NCBI GenBank assembly: GCA_017522945.1
Contig: JAFWXT010000041.1
Location: 1-51,871 of the forward strand
Length of the DNA stretch: 51,871 bases
Source of the DNA: Clostridia bacterium
Lineage (GTDB): Bacteria > Bacillota > Clostridia > Christensenellales > Borkfalkiaceae
Reading direction: 5' to 3'
Shown here: in pieces, positions 8,464 through 16,293 of the stretch
Position numbering within the stretch: the first letter of the stretch is position 1
Layout: every line of letters starts with the position of its first letter
The notes under the pieces: model-generated
Database searches by the model: none
What the model was told of the DNA's origin: nothing
What the model saw: the letters and a program-made list of their open reading frames with translations, nothing else
Translations under genes and position numbers: made by a program

Positions 8464-9318
8464 ATGTTTAAAGTAGGAATTATAGGAACTGAAAACACCC
8501 ACGCTTCTGCGTTTATGGAAATATTTAAAAACGACCCTTTATATTCAGATATCGAAGTTGTTTGCGTTGGGGGAATGTACGAAGAATCAAATAAAGCTTT
8601 ACAAGAAAAATACGGTGTTGAAATTATAAACGACGCCAACGAAATGGCAAAAAGGGTTGACGCGGTAATGATTACTTGCCGTGACGGAAAGTATCATGCC
8701 GGTTACGCTATGCCTTTTGTAAAGGCAGGAAAACCTTTGTTTATAGATAAGCCTTTTACCGTAGATATTGAAGAAGCTAAACAGTTGGTTGATTTAGCTA
8801 AACAAACTGGTTCGCTAATGGTTGGCGGTTCGTCGGTAAAAAGCGCGTACGACGTTTTAATGCTTGAAAATGCGGTAAAAACCGACCCTAAAGCAGTTCG
8901 TGGCGGAACGTTGGTTGCTCCTGTTAATATGAAAAACGAATACGGTGGATTTTTCTTCTATTCATCGCACCTTACCGAAATGTGCTTGCGCGTATTTGGC
9001 AAAAATCCTATAGCTGTAACGGCAAAAGAGTTTAACGACAACGTTATAGCGATGGTTGAGTATGAAAATTATACCATATCATTACAATTCGTTGGTAATA
9101 GCTACGTTTATTTTGGACAAATAGTTAACAATAGTGGGGTATATTCAAGAAATATTGATATTTCGCTTACTTATCGCCACGAATGCGAAGAATTTGCCGA
9201 TATGTTGCGTAACGGGAAAATGGCTCACACTTACGAAGAATTGATTTTGCCTGTGTTTTTTATGAACGCGATTTACCAATCTTTTACTACGGGTAAGCGC
9301 ATTGAAATACAAAAATAA
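8464..9318 (+). CDS. Gfo/Idh/MocA-family oxidoreductase, short form
   Basis: 284 residues, about 50-70 shorter than its neighbours. The Rossmann start is VGIIGTENTHASAF, with a T/E/N glycine-loop variant, and a DKP motif (IDKPFTVDIEEAK) replaces EKP. The C-terminal domain is compact and lacks part of the large beta-sheet of typical family members. A short Gfo/Idh/MocA paralogue beside full-length ones suggests a specialised partner or a second redox step. Ribosome site AAGGAG before 8464; 10 nt after the previous gene. Confidence 0.85.
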   Translation: MFKVGIIGTENTHASAFMEIFKNDPLYSDIEVVCVGGMYEESNKALQEKYGVEIINDANEMAKRVDAVMITCRDGKYHAGYAMPFVKAGKPLFIDKPFTVDIEEAKQLVDLAKQTGSLMVGGSSVKSAYDVLMLENAVKTDPKAVRGGTLVAPVNMKNEYGGFFFYSSHLTEMCLRVFGKNPIAVTAKEFNDNVIAMVEYENYTISLQFVGNSYVYFGQIVNNSGVYSRNIDISLTYRHECEEFADMLRNGKMAHTYEELILPVFFMNAIYQSFTTGKRIEIQK

Positions 9319-9404
9319 GCGATACTAAATAAACAAAGAGTGATTTATAAATTATTCTTTGTGAAAAATCCAAAAAAATATATTAAAAAACGGTGTGAAT
9401 TGAA

Positions 9405-10385
9405 ATGAAAGTTGGAATAGTAGGATTAGGGGCAATCTCTTCTGCGCATATAAGCGCGCTACTTGTAAGCGGTCAAAAAATAGTTGCTCTTTGCGACGTA
9501 CAAACTGAAAAATGTAAACGCGCAAACGAGCAGTATAACTTAGATGCTAAAATTTATGGCGATTACGACCAAATGTTAGATAGCGAAAATTTAGATGCGG
9601 TTCATATTTGTACCCCACATTATTTACACGCGGAAATGACTTGTAAGGCGTTAAAGCGTGATATTAACGTGCTTTGCGAAAAGCCGATTGCTATCAATTT
9701 AAAACAACTTAGCGAAGTTGAAGAAGCTGTTAAAAATAGTTCGCGTCAGTTAGGCGTATGCTTTCAAACGCGTTTTAATAATTCTGCTTTATATATTAAG
9801 GATTATCTAAAGGATAAACAAATCGACTGTGCAAGTTCAACGTTAATTTGGCAACGTTCGGCTGGTTATTACGCTCAATCTGAGTGGCGCGGTACTTGGG
9901 AGCAGGAAGGTGGCGGAGTTATGATAAACCAAGCTATTCACGGCTTAGATTTATTGCAATGGATATGCGGAATGCCCGAAAGCGTGCTTGCTCAAGTGTC
10001 AAACGTAAGTTTAAAAGACCAAATTGAAGTGGAAGATACTGCTTTTTGTTTGTTTAAAATGAAAAACGGCGGAAAAATAGTAGTAAATGCAACCAACGCG
10101 GCAAGCTTTAGTTTTCACGTACATTATACTTTCCGCACGGGTTGTACTACTATCGAACTTTCGGATAATAATATTTCAATCAACGGCAACTTGATTACCA
10201 AAAGGGGAGATTACCCAGTTGTAGGTAAAGAAGTTTGGGGCACGGGGCACTTTGATTTAGTAAAGAATTTTTATCATTGTTTGCAAACGGGCGAAAAATT
10301 CTCTATCGGATTTGAAGAAGCAAAAAAGGTGCTTTTAATGGTGCTTGCTGTATATCGCTCTAACGGCGAAGAAGTTAAAATTTAA
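9405..10385 (+). CDS. Gfo/Idh/MocA-family oxidoreductase (third of three)
   Basis: 326 residues. Rossmann loop VGIVGLGAISSAH, EKP motif in LCEKPIAINLKQ, then a C-terminal domain with GGGVMINQAIHGLDLLQWICG, where the conserved H-x-x-D (near residue 180) is the usual catalytic/substrate-binding region of dehydrogenases in this family. The ribosome site is weak (GGTGTG). It follows the second oxidoreductase by 86 nt and precedes the TIM-barrel isomerase gene, with which such dehydrogenases often share 3-keto-sugar chemistry. Confidence 0.9.
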   Translation: MKVGIVGLGAISSAHISALLVSGQKIVALCDVQTEKCKRANEQYNLDAKIYGDYDQMLDSENLDAVHICTPHYLHAEMTCKALKRDINVLCEKPIAINLKQLSEVEEAVKNSSRQLGVCFQTRFNNSALYIKDYLKDKQIDCASSTLIWQRSAGYYAQSEWRGTWEQEGGGVMINQAIHGLDLLQWICGMPESVLAQVSNVSLKDQIEVEDTAFCLFKMKNGGKIVVNATNAASFSFHVHYTFRTGCTTIELSDNNISINGNLITKRGDYPVVGKEVWGTGHFDLVKNFYHCLQTGEKFSIGFEEAKKVLLMVLAVYRSNGEEVKI

Positions 10386-10394
10386 GCAAATTTT

Positions 10395-10477
10395 CGCGCG
10401 CACGTATAACCATAATAACTATAGTAGCGCGTGTGCGTAATTATATGATATAGATTAGGAGAAATAGATTAGGAGAA
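10395..10477 (+). promoter_or_regulatory. GC-rich intercistronic hairpin and doubled Shine-Dalgarno
   Basis: CGCGCGCACG (10395-10404) can pair with CGCGTGTGCG (10428-10437) using two G-U pairs and one mismatch; it is conspicuous in this AT-rich DNA. Downstream, the 13-nt string TAGATTAGGAGAA occurs twice (10451-10463 and 10465-10477), so the gene at 10485 has two AGGAG sites. The second is correctly spaced (9 nt). The hairpin could be an mRNA processing or stability site inside the operon. Confidence 0.4.
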
Positions 10478-10484
10478 TTGCGTA

Positions 10485-11324
10485 ATGGCTAATTTGATTT
10501 TATCGGCATTTTCTGATGAGTATGCAGATGGACTAAAAGAGCAATGCCAAGCTTTAAACGAATTTGGTATTCAATATATGGAAATTAGGGGCGTTAATGG
10601 CAAAAACATTTCAACGCTTACAAAACAAGAAGTGCTTGAAGCAAAAATCGTGCTAAACGATTATCAAATAAAGGTATCTTCTATTGGTTCGCCTTTGGGA
10701 AAAATTAAAATCGATGGCGATATCGACGGACATTTAGAAATAGCAAAACGTGTGTTTGAAACGGCTAACTTCCTTGGTGCTAAAAATATTCGTGCATTTT
10801 CCTTTTATCTTCCCGAAGGTAAAAGCAGAGAGCAATGTAAAGAGCAGGTTTACGACGCTATAGGTCAACTTTTGAATTTAGCTGATAGCTATGGCGTAAC
10901 TTTATGTCACGAAAACGAAGCGCTTATTTACGGAGAAAACCCAGAAAAATGTTTGGAATTACTAAAGTATTTTAACGGTAAATTAAAATGCGTGTTAGAT
11001 ATGGGCAACTTCGTTTTAGACGGATATAATCCTATGCAAGCGTATAATCTTTTAAAAGAGTACATCGAGTATTTTCATATTAAAGACGCGCTATACGCAG
11101 GGGCAATAGTTCCTGCAGGCAAGGGTGAAGCTCAAATCAAAGAAATTTTAAACGAGTATAAACAAAGTAGAGCAAAAGACACTTTTATAACGCTTGAACC
11201 TCACTTGCAAACGTTTAGCGGTTTAAACGCGTTAGTTGGTAAAACTTTTGAAAATCCATATAAATACGAAAATCAACAAACGGCTTTTACAGACGCCGTA
11301 GAAAAACTAAAGGGGTTATTATGA
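10485..11324 (+). CDS. Sugar phosphate isomerase/epimerase-like TIM barrel (AP-endonuclease 2 fold)
   Basis: 279 residues, cytoplasmic. The pattern fits xylose-isomerase-like TIM barrels with a divalent metal: IQYMEIRGVN on strand 2, LCHENEALIYG near residue 144 (metal Glu), CVLDMGNF near 168 (metal Asp), EYFHIKDA near 194 (His) and ITLEPHL near 235 (Glu). Family members isomerise or epimerise sugars, or eliminate at 3-keto glycosides, and are often encoded with Gfo/Idh/MocA dehydrogenases, as here. Its stop overlaps the start of the next gene by 4 nt, so translation is coupled. The exact reaction is not determined. Confidence 0.88.
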   Translation: MANLILSAFSDEYADGLKEQCQALNEFGIQYMEIRGVNGKNISTLTKQEVLEAKIVLNDYQIKVSSIGSPLGKIKIDGDIDGHLEIAKRVFETANFLGAKNIRAFSFYLPEGKSREQCKEQVYDAIGQLLNLADSYGVTLCHENEALIYGENPEKCLELLKYFNGKLKCVLDMGNFVLDGYNPMQAYNLLKEYIEYFHIKDALYAGAIVPAGKGEAQIKEILNEYKQSRAKDTFITLEPHLQTFSGLNALVGKTFENPYKYENQQTAFTDAVEKLKGLL

Positions 11325-12082
11325 AATCATCTTATAAAGTAGATAAACTTTCGGTAGAAATTTATGAAAATAGAGTGCTTATGGGCGAAGCGGCTGCAAA
11401 AGATATTAAGGCAAAAATTGCCGACCTTTTAGCTAAAAAACCCGAAATTAATATGATTTTTGCGGCAGCACCATCTCAAAACGACGTTCTTAAGGCTTTA
11501 GCCGAAGACAAAGAAATCGAGTGGAATCGCGTTAATGCTTACCACATGGACGAGTATATAGGTCTTGATAAAAACGCTCCACAATGCTTTGGTAATTTTT
11601 TAAAAGAGCATATTTTTGGATTAGCACCCTTTAAAAGCGTTAACTACATAGACGTTACGGCAAAAAATCCTGATGCTGAAGCGGATAGATACGGTAAGAT
11701 TTTAAACGATAATCCTACCGATATAGTTATTATGGGCATAGGCGAAAACGGACATATTGCCTTTAACGACCCACCGGTTGCCGATTTTAAGGATATAAAA
11801 ACGGTTAAACCTGTAAAACTTGATGAAAAGTGCCGTCAACAACAAGTGAACGACGGGTGCTTTGCAAGTATTGATAAAGTGCCAACGCACGCAATCACTT
11901 TAACCGTTCCTACGCTCGTTCGCGCGCCCTACTTATTTTGTATAGTTCCTGCACAAACTAAGGCAAACGCCGTGTATGAAACTCTTAACGGCAGTATTGA
12001 CGAGCATTGTCCTGCAAGTATATTAAGAACGCATAACAACGCTAAATTATATTTGGATAACGAGAGTTCAAAATTATTATGA
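11321..12082 (+). CDS. NagB-like glucosamine-6-phosphate deaminase/isomerase
   Basis: 253 residues of the NagB/6-phosphogluconolactonase fold. The ATG overlaps the previous stop, and its own stop overlaps nagA by 4 nt. Motifs: HMDEYIGLD (residues 76-84) with the Asp that initiates catalysis, and GIGENGHIAFNDPP, the active-site loop. In that loop the position of E. coli D141 is Asn and that of E148 is Asp, unlike the canonical [10 protein letters not shown] of the other NagB here (34087). Asn at the first position is also seen in some Firmicutes NagB, so activity is still plausible. Coupled to NagA it would turn GlcN-6-P into fructose-6-P and ammonia; a different amino sugar phosphate is possible. 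Confidence 0.82.
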   Translation: MKSSYKVDKLSVEIYENRVLMGEAAAKDIKAKIADLLAKKPEINMIFAAAPSQNDVLKALAEDKEIEWNRVNAYHMDEYIGLDKNAPQCFGNFLKEHIFGLAPFKSVNYIDVTAKNPDAEADRYGKILNDNPTDIVIMGIGENGHIAFNDPPVADFKDIKTVKPVKLDEKCRQQQVNDGCFASIDKVPTHAITLTVPTLVRAPYLFCIVPAQTKANAVYETLNGSIDEHCPASILRTHNNAKLYLDNESSKLL

Positions 12083-13224
12083 TAGCTATAAAAAGTGACA
12101 AAATCATTATAAACGAAAGCCTTTTTGATGGCTACGTGTACGTAGAAAAGGGCAAGATAGTTGAAGTAAGCAAAGAAAATAAGCCTACCGATAAAAGTTA
12201 TGATTTTACGGGCAAGTACGTTAGTGCAGGGTTTATAGATATTCACACGCACGGAGCGGGTGGATATCCGTTTATAAATACCGATGAAGAACAAGTTATC
12301 AAAGCTTGTGATTTTCATTTGGCTCACGGAACTACAAGTATCATGCCAACTATTTCGGCGGGCGAGTTTAAAACTATGAAAAAGGCCGTAATAGATATTC
12401 AAAATGCAATGGGCAAAACAAAGGGCAATATTTTAGGAGCGCATTTAGAAGGACCATATCTTTCTTCTAAACAAGCAGGAGCTCAATGTCCGCTATTTAT
12501 TACCCCGCCAATAAAAGAAGATTATGAAAGCCTAATTGAAGAGCACGGAAGCGCTATCGCGCGTTGGAGCTATGCGCCCGAAAACGATGTAAACGGCGAG
12601 TTTTGTAAATATCTTACCGAACACAATATTATTGCTTCTGCCGGGCATACCGACGCTAAGTATAAGGACATGCAAGTGGCTATTGAAAACGGGTGCAATC
12701 TTATAACTCATTTATATTCTTGCACTTCTACTGTAACTAGAGAGTTTGGTTTTCGCTCGCTCGGTGTTATAGAAAGCGCATATTTAAGAGATGAGCTATA
12801 CGTTGAAATTATAGCTGACGGAAAACACCTTCCACCCGATTTGATAAATATGATAATTAAGATTAAGGGTACGGATAAGGTTATTTTAATTACCGATAGC
12901 CTTGAAATTGCAGGGACTGATATAAAGCAAGGCGTTATGAGTGGAACTGAATTTATAGTTGAAGACGGGGTGTGCAAGCTTAAAGATAGAAGCGCTTTTG
13001 CAGGAAGTGTTGCAACTGCCAACAAACTTATTCAAACGCTTGTGAATTCTTGCGGTTTTGATATTGCGGTAGCAGTAAAAATGCTAACTGAAGTGCCGGC
13101 AAAATTGATGGGTTTAAACAAGGGCGTAATTGCGAGTGGTAAAGACGCCGATATAATAGTTTTTGATAAGGATATAATGGTTACTAACGTTTTTGTTGGC
13201 GGACAAGAACAACTAATCGATTAA
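12079..13224 (+). CDS. nagA: N-acetylglucosamine-6-phosphate deacetylase
   Basis: Removes acetate from N-acetylhexosamine-6-phosphate. 381 residues, the normal family length, amidohydrolase fold. Visible motifs: IDIHTHGAGG (metal-binding HxH near residue 57), GAHLEGPYLS (metal Glu near 129), ASAGHTDAKY (His near 194), THLYSCTS (His near 215) and VILITDSLEIAG with the catalytic Asp near 274. The C-terminus returns to the small beta domain (GVIASGKDADIIVFD). It is the last gene of the operon and overlaps the NagB-like gene, so deacetylation and deamination are cotranslated. An intrinsic terminator follows. Confidence 0.93.
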   Translation: MIAIKSDKIIINESLFDGYVYVEKGKIVEVSKENKPTDKSYDFTGKYVSAGFIDIHTHGAGGYPFINTDEEQVIKACDFHLAHGTTSIMPTISAGEFKTMKKAVIDIQNAMGKTKGNILGAHLEGPYLSSKQAGAQCPLFITPPIKEDYESLIEEHGSAIARWSYAPENDVNGEFCKYLTEHNIIASAGHTDAKYKDMQVAIENGCNLITHLYSCTSTVTREFGFRSLGVIESAYLRDELYVEIIADGKHLPPDLINMIIKIKGTDKVILITDSLEIAGTDIKQGVMSGTEFIVEDGVCKLKDRSAFAGSVATANKLIQTLVNSCGFDIAVAVKMLTEVPAKLMGLNKGVIASGKDADIIVFDKDIMVTNVFVGGQEQLID

Positions 13225-13252
13225 AAAATTTTTATTCCTTACTTTGTATAAA

Positions 13253-13286
13253 AAAATCCGCCAAATAATTTAGGCGGATTTTAAAA
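13253..13286. terminator. Bidirectional intrinsic terminator
   Basis: AAAATCCGCC (13253-13262) and GGCGGATTTT (13273-13282) form a perfect 10-bp stem with flanking A and T tracts. It separates nagA (+) from the convergent AraC gene (-) and can serve both. Confidence 0.9.
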
Positions 13287-13299
13287 ACGAATGTAAATA

Positions 13300-14190
13300 T
13301 TAAACGTCGTGATAAGAAGTTTGTGATTTAAAATAGTTTGCGTATTGTGAAGGCGTAAGACCAGTTTCTTTTTTAAACCTTAACGAAAAATACTGCACGC
13401 TATCAAAGTTAAGATAATCACTTATTTGTTGAATAGACATCGATTGCTTTGATAGTAATTCTTTTGCAGTATCTATGCGCATTCTATTAAAATAAGCTTT
13501 CATCGAAATTCCTATTTCTTTTTGGAAGATTGCAGATAGATGCGAAACGCTATAGCCTGAAATAGTGGCAAGGTCGTCGAGCAGTATCTTGTTTTGAATA
13601 TTTTTCTTAAAATAATCGATAACGATATCAACGATTTTATTATTACTGGTGACTCTTTTCTTTTGCGCGCTATTCGTGTCGGAAAAGGAATTTAATCGAA
13701 TTAAAGATATTAGCGAAAGTTCAAGCATATTTTTTAGTACCTGACCGCCACCAAATTTAACGGGTTGATTTTTTTCGGGAATATTATTTTTACCTGATAA
13801 ATAGGTTAAGCCTTCCTCAATGGCAACGATTAAGTAATTTGATATTGCCGGCGAAATTTTTAGGGGCTTATGGGCTATGAGGTCGATGTTATCGCACAAG
13901 CAGTCGAAACTAAAGATGAATAAACTACAACAAACGTTATTTGACCGTATTTTGTGTCGTTCGTTTGGAGAGTGTAAAAATGCCTGATTTTTGTTAAGCG
14001 TAAATTTATATTCGGGCGTTTCGATAATAACGCTACCAGAATAAACGTAAACTAATTCCCATGTATCGTGATATTCGCCGGAAAATGCAAAATCTTGCGA
14101 ATGGAAATAGGAATATGTGCTATAAAGTTTTGTAATTTGGCAAACGTTATTTACAACCGTTGCTTCTAAGGTTTTATGTTTGTAACTCAT
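13300..14190 (-). CDS. AraC-family transcription regulator
   Basis: 296 residues: a cupin-like N-terminal half (HDTWELVYVYSGSVIIETPEY, FLHSPNERHKI) and a C-terminal double HTH (LATISGYSVSHLSAIFQKEIGISMKAYF; ISDYLNFDSVQYFSLRFKKETGLTPSQYANYF). Divergent from the ABC transporter operon starting at 14342, so probably its activator. On the - strand only a weak GGTGCT precedes the start, pointing to low expression. Confidence 0.92.
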   Translation of the reverse strand: MSYKHKTLEATVVNNVCQITKLYSTYSYFHSQDFAFSGEYHDTWELVYVYSGSVIIETPEYKFTLNKNQAFLHSPNERHKIRSNNVCCSLFIFSFDCLCDNIDLIAHKPLKISPAISNYLIVAIEEGLTYLSGKNNIPEKNQPVKFGGGQVLKNMLELSLISLIRLNSFSDTNSAQKKRVTSNNKIVDIVIDYFKKNIQNKILLDDLATISGYSVSHLSAIFQKEIGISMKAYFNRMRIDTAKELLSKQSMSIQQISDYLNFDSVQYFSLRFKKETGLTPSQYANYFKSQTSYHDV

Positions 14191-14260
14191 AAAATTAGTA
14201 TAGCACCATAATTGATTTTTGTCAACATTTTTACCATAATCATAAGAAAATATAAATTAT

Positions 14261-14304
14261 CGATGAATTTATACATTTTCTTTAATTTTTTTTTGTGTTA
14301 TAAT
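14261..14304 (+). promoter_or_regulatory. Promoter region of the first sugar ABC operon
   Basis: Extended -10 TGT-TATAAT (14296-14304) without a good -35 at the right distance, as expected for an activator-dependent promoter. Upstream is CGATGAATTTATACAT (14261-14276), which matches CGATGTATTTTTACAT in both copies of the control cassette before the other sugar ABC operon (48621 and 48737). The ribosome site GGGGAGAG lies an unusually long 15 nt before the chosen ATG at 14342. Confidence 0.5.
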
Positions 14305-14341
14305 GACATTGAAATAATAGGGGAGAGTATATATCGCAAAT

Positions 14342-15274
14342 ATGCAAAAGACTAATTTGAAAAAAAGTGGAATAAAAAGGGAACAAACGTTTTTCCTTGT
14401 TGCTATATTAGCTATTCCTACAATTTCGTGGCTTATTTTTTGGCTATACGTTAACTTTAGTGCTTTCACTATGGCCTTTCAAAATCAAGAAGGTAAGTGG
14501 GACTTAATCAATTTCGAGTTGTTTTGGCAGTCATTTAATAGTCCATACGGTACGAATATAGGGCTTGCTCTTAAAAATACTTTAAAATATTGGATGGTAG
14601 GGGCGTTTATTAACTTTCCGGTAGCTGTAATAATAGCGTATTTTTTATTTAAAAAAATTCGTTTTCATAAATTTTTTAGAATAATGTTCTTTATGCCGGT
14701 TCTTTTAACGGGCGTTGTTTTAGTTTGTGTTTATAACTTGGTTATTAGACCGTACGGCGTTTTAGATAGTATTTTAAATCTTTTTGGAAAGTCTGTTCCA
14801 TCTTCGGGTTATTTAAACGACCCGGCAACGGCGACTAACGCTATTTTAATATATTCGATTTGGACGGGTGCAGGAACAACCATCGTTTTAGTAGGTAGCG
14901 CAATGGCTCGTGTTCCAGTTTCGGTTTTAGAGGCGGCGGAACTTGACGGCTGTAGCCCAACTAGAGAGTTGTTTCAAATAATATTACCACTTATATGGCC
15001 AACACTTTCAACAATGGTGCTTTTAACCTTTACTAACTTACTTACTTCAAGTGGTCCTATTTTACTTTTTGCTCCTAGCGGTGAATACGAAACGGCAACT
15101 TTAAGCTTTTGGATTTATAAACAGGTTTACGGTGTAGGTGCGTTTGGAACAATGGGTGGTACTCAAAACTACGGGTTGGTTAGTGCTACAGGTTTAATCT
15201 TTACAGTAGTTTGGGTTCCAGTAATATTGTTTATTCGTTGGTTAACTGAAAAAATACCGGTGGTGGAATACTAA
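14342..15274 (+). CDS. Carbohydrate ABC transporter permease (MalF/UgpA type)
   Basis: 310 residues with six predicted membrane helices (first at about 20-40). The EAA loop reads VLEAAELDGCSPTRELFQIILP near residues 200-220, the docking site for the ATPase. Pairs with the permease starting 2 nt after its stop and with the binding lipoprotein at 16294. No ATP-binding gene is in the operon, so a shared MsmK-type ATPase elsewhere is likely. The substrate should be an oligosaccharide released by the neighbouring surface proteins. Confidence 0.93.
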   Translation: MQKTNLKKSGIKREQTFFLVAILAIPTISWLIFWLYVNFSAFTMAFQNQEGKWDLINFELFWQSFNSPYGTNIGLALKNTLKYWMVGAFINFPVAVIIAYFLFKKIRFHKFFRIMFFMPVLLTGVVLVCVYNLVIRPYGVLDSILNLFGKSVPSSGYLNDPATATNAILIYSIWTGAGTTIVLVGSAMARVPVSVLEAAELDGCSPTRELFQIILPLIWPTLSTMVLLTFTNLLTSSGPILLFAPSGEYETATLSFWIYKQVYGVGAFGTMGGTQNYGLVSATGLIFTVVWVPVILFIRWLTEKIPVVEY

Positions 15275-15275
15275 T

Positions 15276-16190
15276 ATGAAGAATCAATTAAAAATTAAAA
15301 AATCAAGAAGAAGTGGTTTATTTGTAAAAGGAAACCTAAAACAAAATATACTTTTTGGCTTTGTGTTCGTATTGTTTACATTATACGCTCTTACAATGTT
15401 TGCTTCTTTTTTAATACTTATTATGTATAGTTTAGAAGATTCAACCATGTATGACCTTAAGATAGCACTAAATATGCCTTTTAGTTTACCTGAAAAACTA
15501 GTGTTTGAGAACTATGGGGTAGCTTTTAGTAAATTAGAATACCGCGATACTAACTTCATTGGATTAGTGGTTAACAGCTTATGGTACACGGCAATTGCAA
15601 CAGTGTGTCCGTTATTTGCAAATGCATGCGTTGCCTACGCAGTTTCGAAATATAATTTCAAGTTAAAAAACGTTTATTATGGCGTTATTATTTTCGCAAT
15701 GACCATTCCTATTATGGGAACTACGGGTGCGTTTATGCAACTAATTGCCGACTTGAAGTTATATAACAAAGGGCCACTTTTAAATATGACTACGAGTTTC
15801 GTTCCCGGTGGAATGAGTTTCTTGGTGCTATACGCTTTCTTTAAAAACATTTCTTGGGAATACGCAGAAGCGGTGCTTGTTGACGGTGGCGGACACTTTG
15901 TCATATTCTTTAGAATAATGTTACCTATGGCAATACCTGCAGTTGGCGCGTTAGCTTTGGTTAACGGCATTTCGGCGTGGAACTCATACTTAGACGTATT
16001 GTTATATAATCCCGATTGGCCAACCCTTGCAAGCGGTTTATTCGGTGTGTCTCAAACTTTACCGCGTTTAGGAAACATACCTGCCTATTATGCAGCGTTG
16101 TTTATTTCAATTATTCCCGTGCTAGTGGTCTTTATTACTTTTTCAGATAAAGTAATGTCGAATTTCACAGTAGGCGGTTTGAAAGGTTAA
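15276..16190 (+). CDS. Carbohydrate ABC transporter permease (MalG/UgpE type)
   Basis: 304 residues, six membrane helices. The N-terminus is basic (KIKKSRRSGLFVKGN). The EAA-type loop reads YAEAVLVDGGGHFVIFFRIMLP near residues 193-215, slightly divergent (EAV for EAA). Begins 2 nt after the first permease, so translation is coupled. It is the second half of the heterodimeric channel. Confidence 0.92.
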   Translation: MKNQLKIKKSRRSGLFVKGNLKQNILFGFVFVLFTLYALTMFASFLILIMYSLEDSTMYDLKIALNMPFSLPEKLVFENYGVAFSKLEYRDTNFIGLVVNSLWYTAIATVCPLFANACVAYAVSKYNFKLKNVYYGVIIFAMTIPIMGTTGAFMQLIADLKLYNKGPLLNMTTSFVPGGMSFLVLYAFFKNISWEYAEAVLVDGGGHFVIFFRIMLPMAIPAVGALALVNGISAWNSYLDVLLYNPDWPTLASGLFGVSQTLPRLGNIPAYYAALFISIIPVLVVFITFSDKVMSNFTVGGLKG

Positions 16191-16212
16191 TTTGAAAGTT
16201 TAAGTTGATTTA

Positions 16213-16250
16213 AATTTTGCTACTATAAATATATTGATTGTGGCAAAATT
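16213..16250 (+). promoter_or_regulatory. Intercistronic hairpin between permeases and binding protein
   Basis: AATTTTGCTAC (16213-16223) pairs with GTGGCAAAATT (16240-16250), one G-U pair, 16-nt loop, no T-tract after it. Hairpins here can stabilise or process the mRNA so that the binding protein is made in excess over the permeases. A strong TGGAGG site then precedes the start at 16294. Confidence 0.5.
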
Positions 16251-16293
16251 AAATAAAAAATAAAAAAATAAAATATATTTTGGAGGAAAAAAT

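Noticed and set aside
11929..12402. 157-codon open frame on the - strand
   Set aside because: Shadow of the nagB-like and nagA genes; no ribosome site or domain, and both + strand genes are certain.
14342..16190. Missing ATPase as a sign of a broken transporter
   Set aside because: Sugar ABC operons of Gram-positive bacteria commonly use a shared ATPase encoded elsewhere; both permeases are intact.
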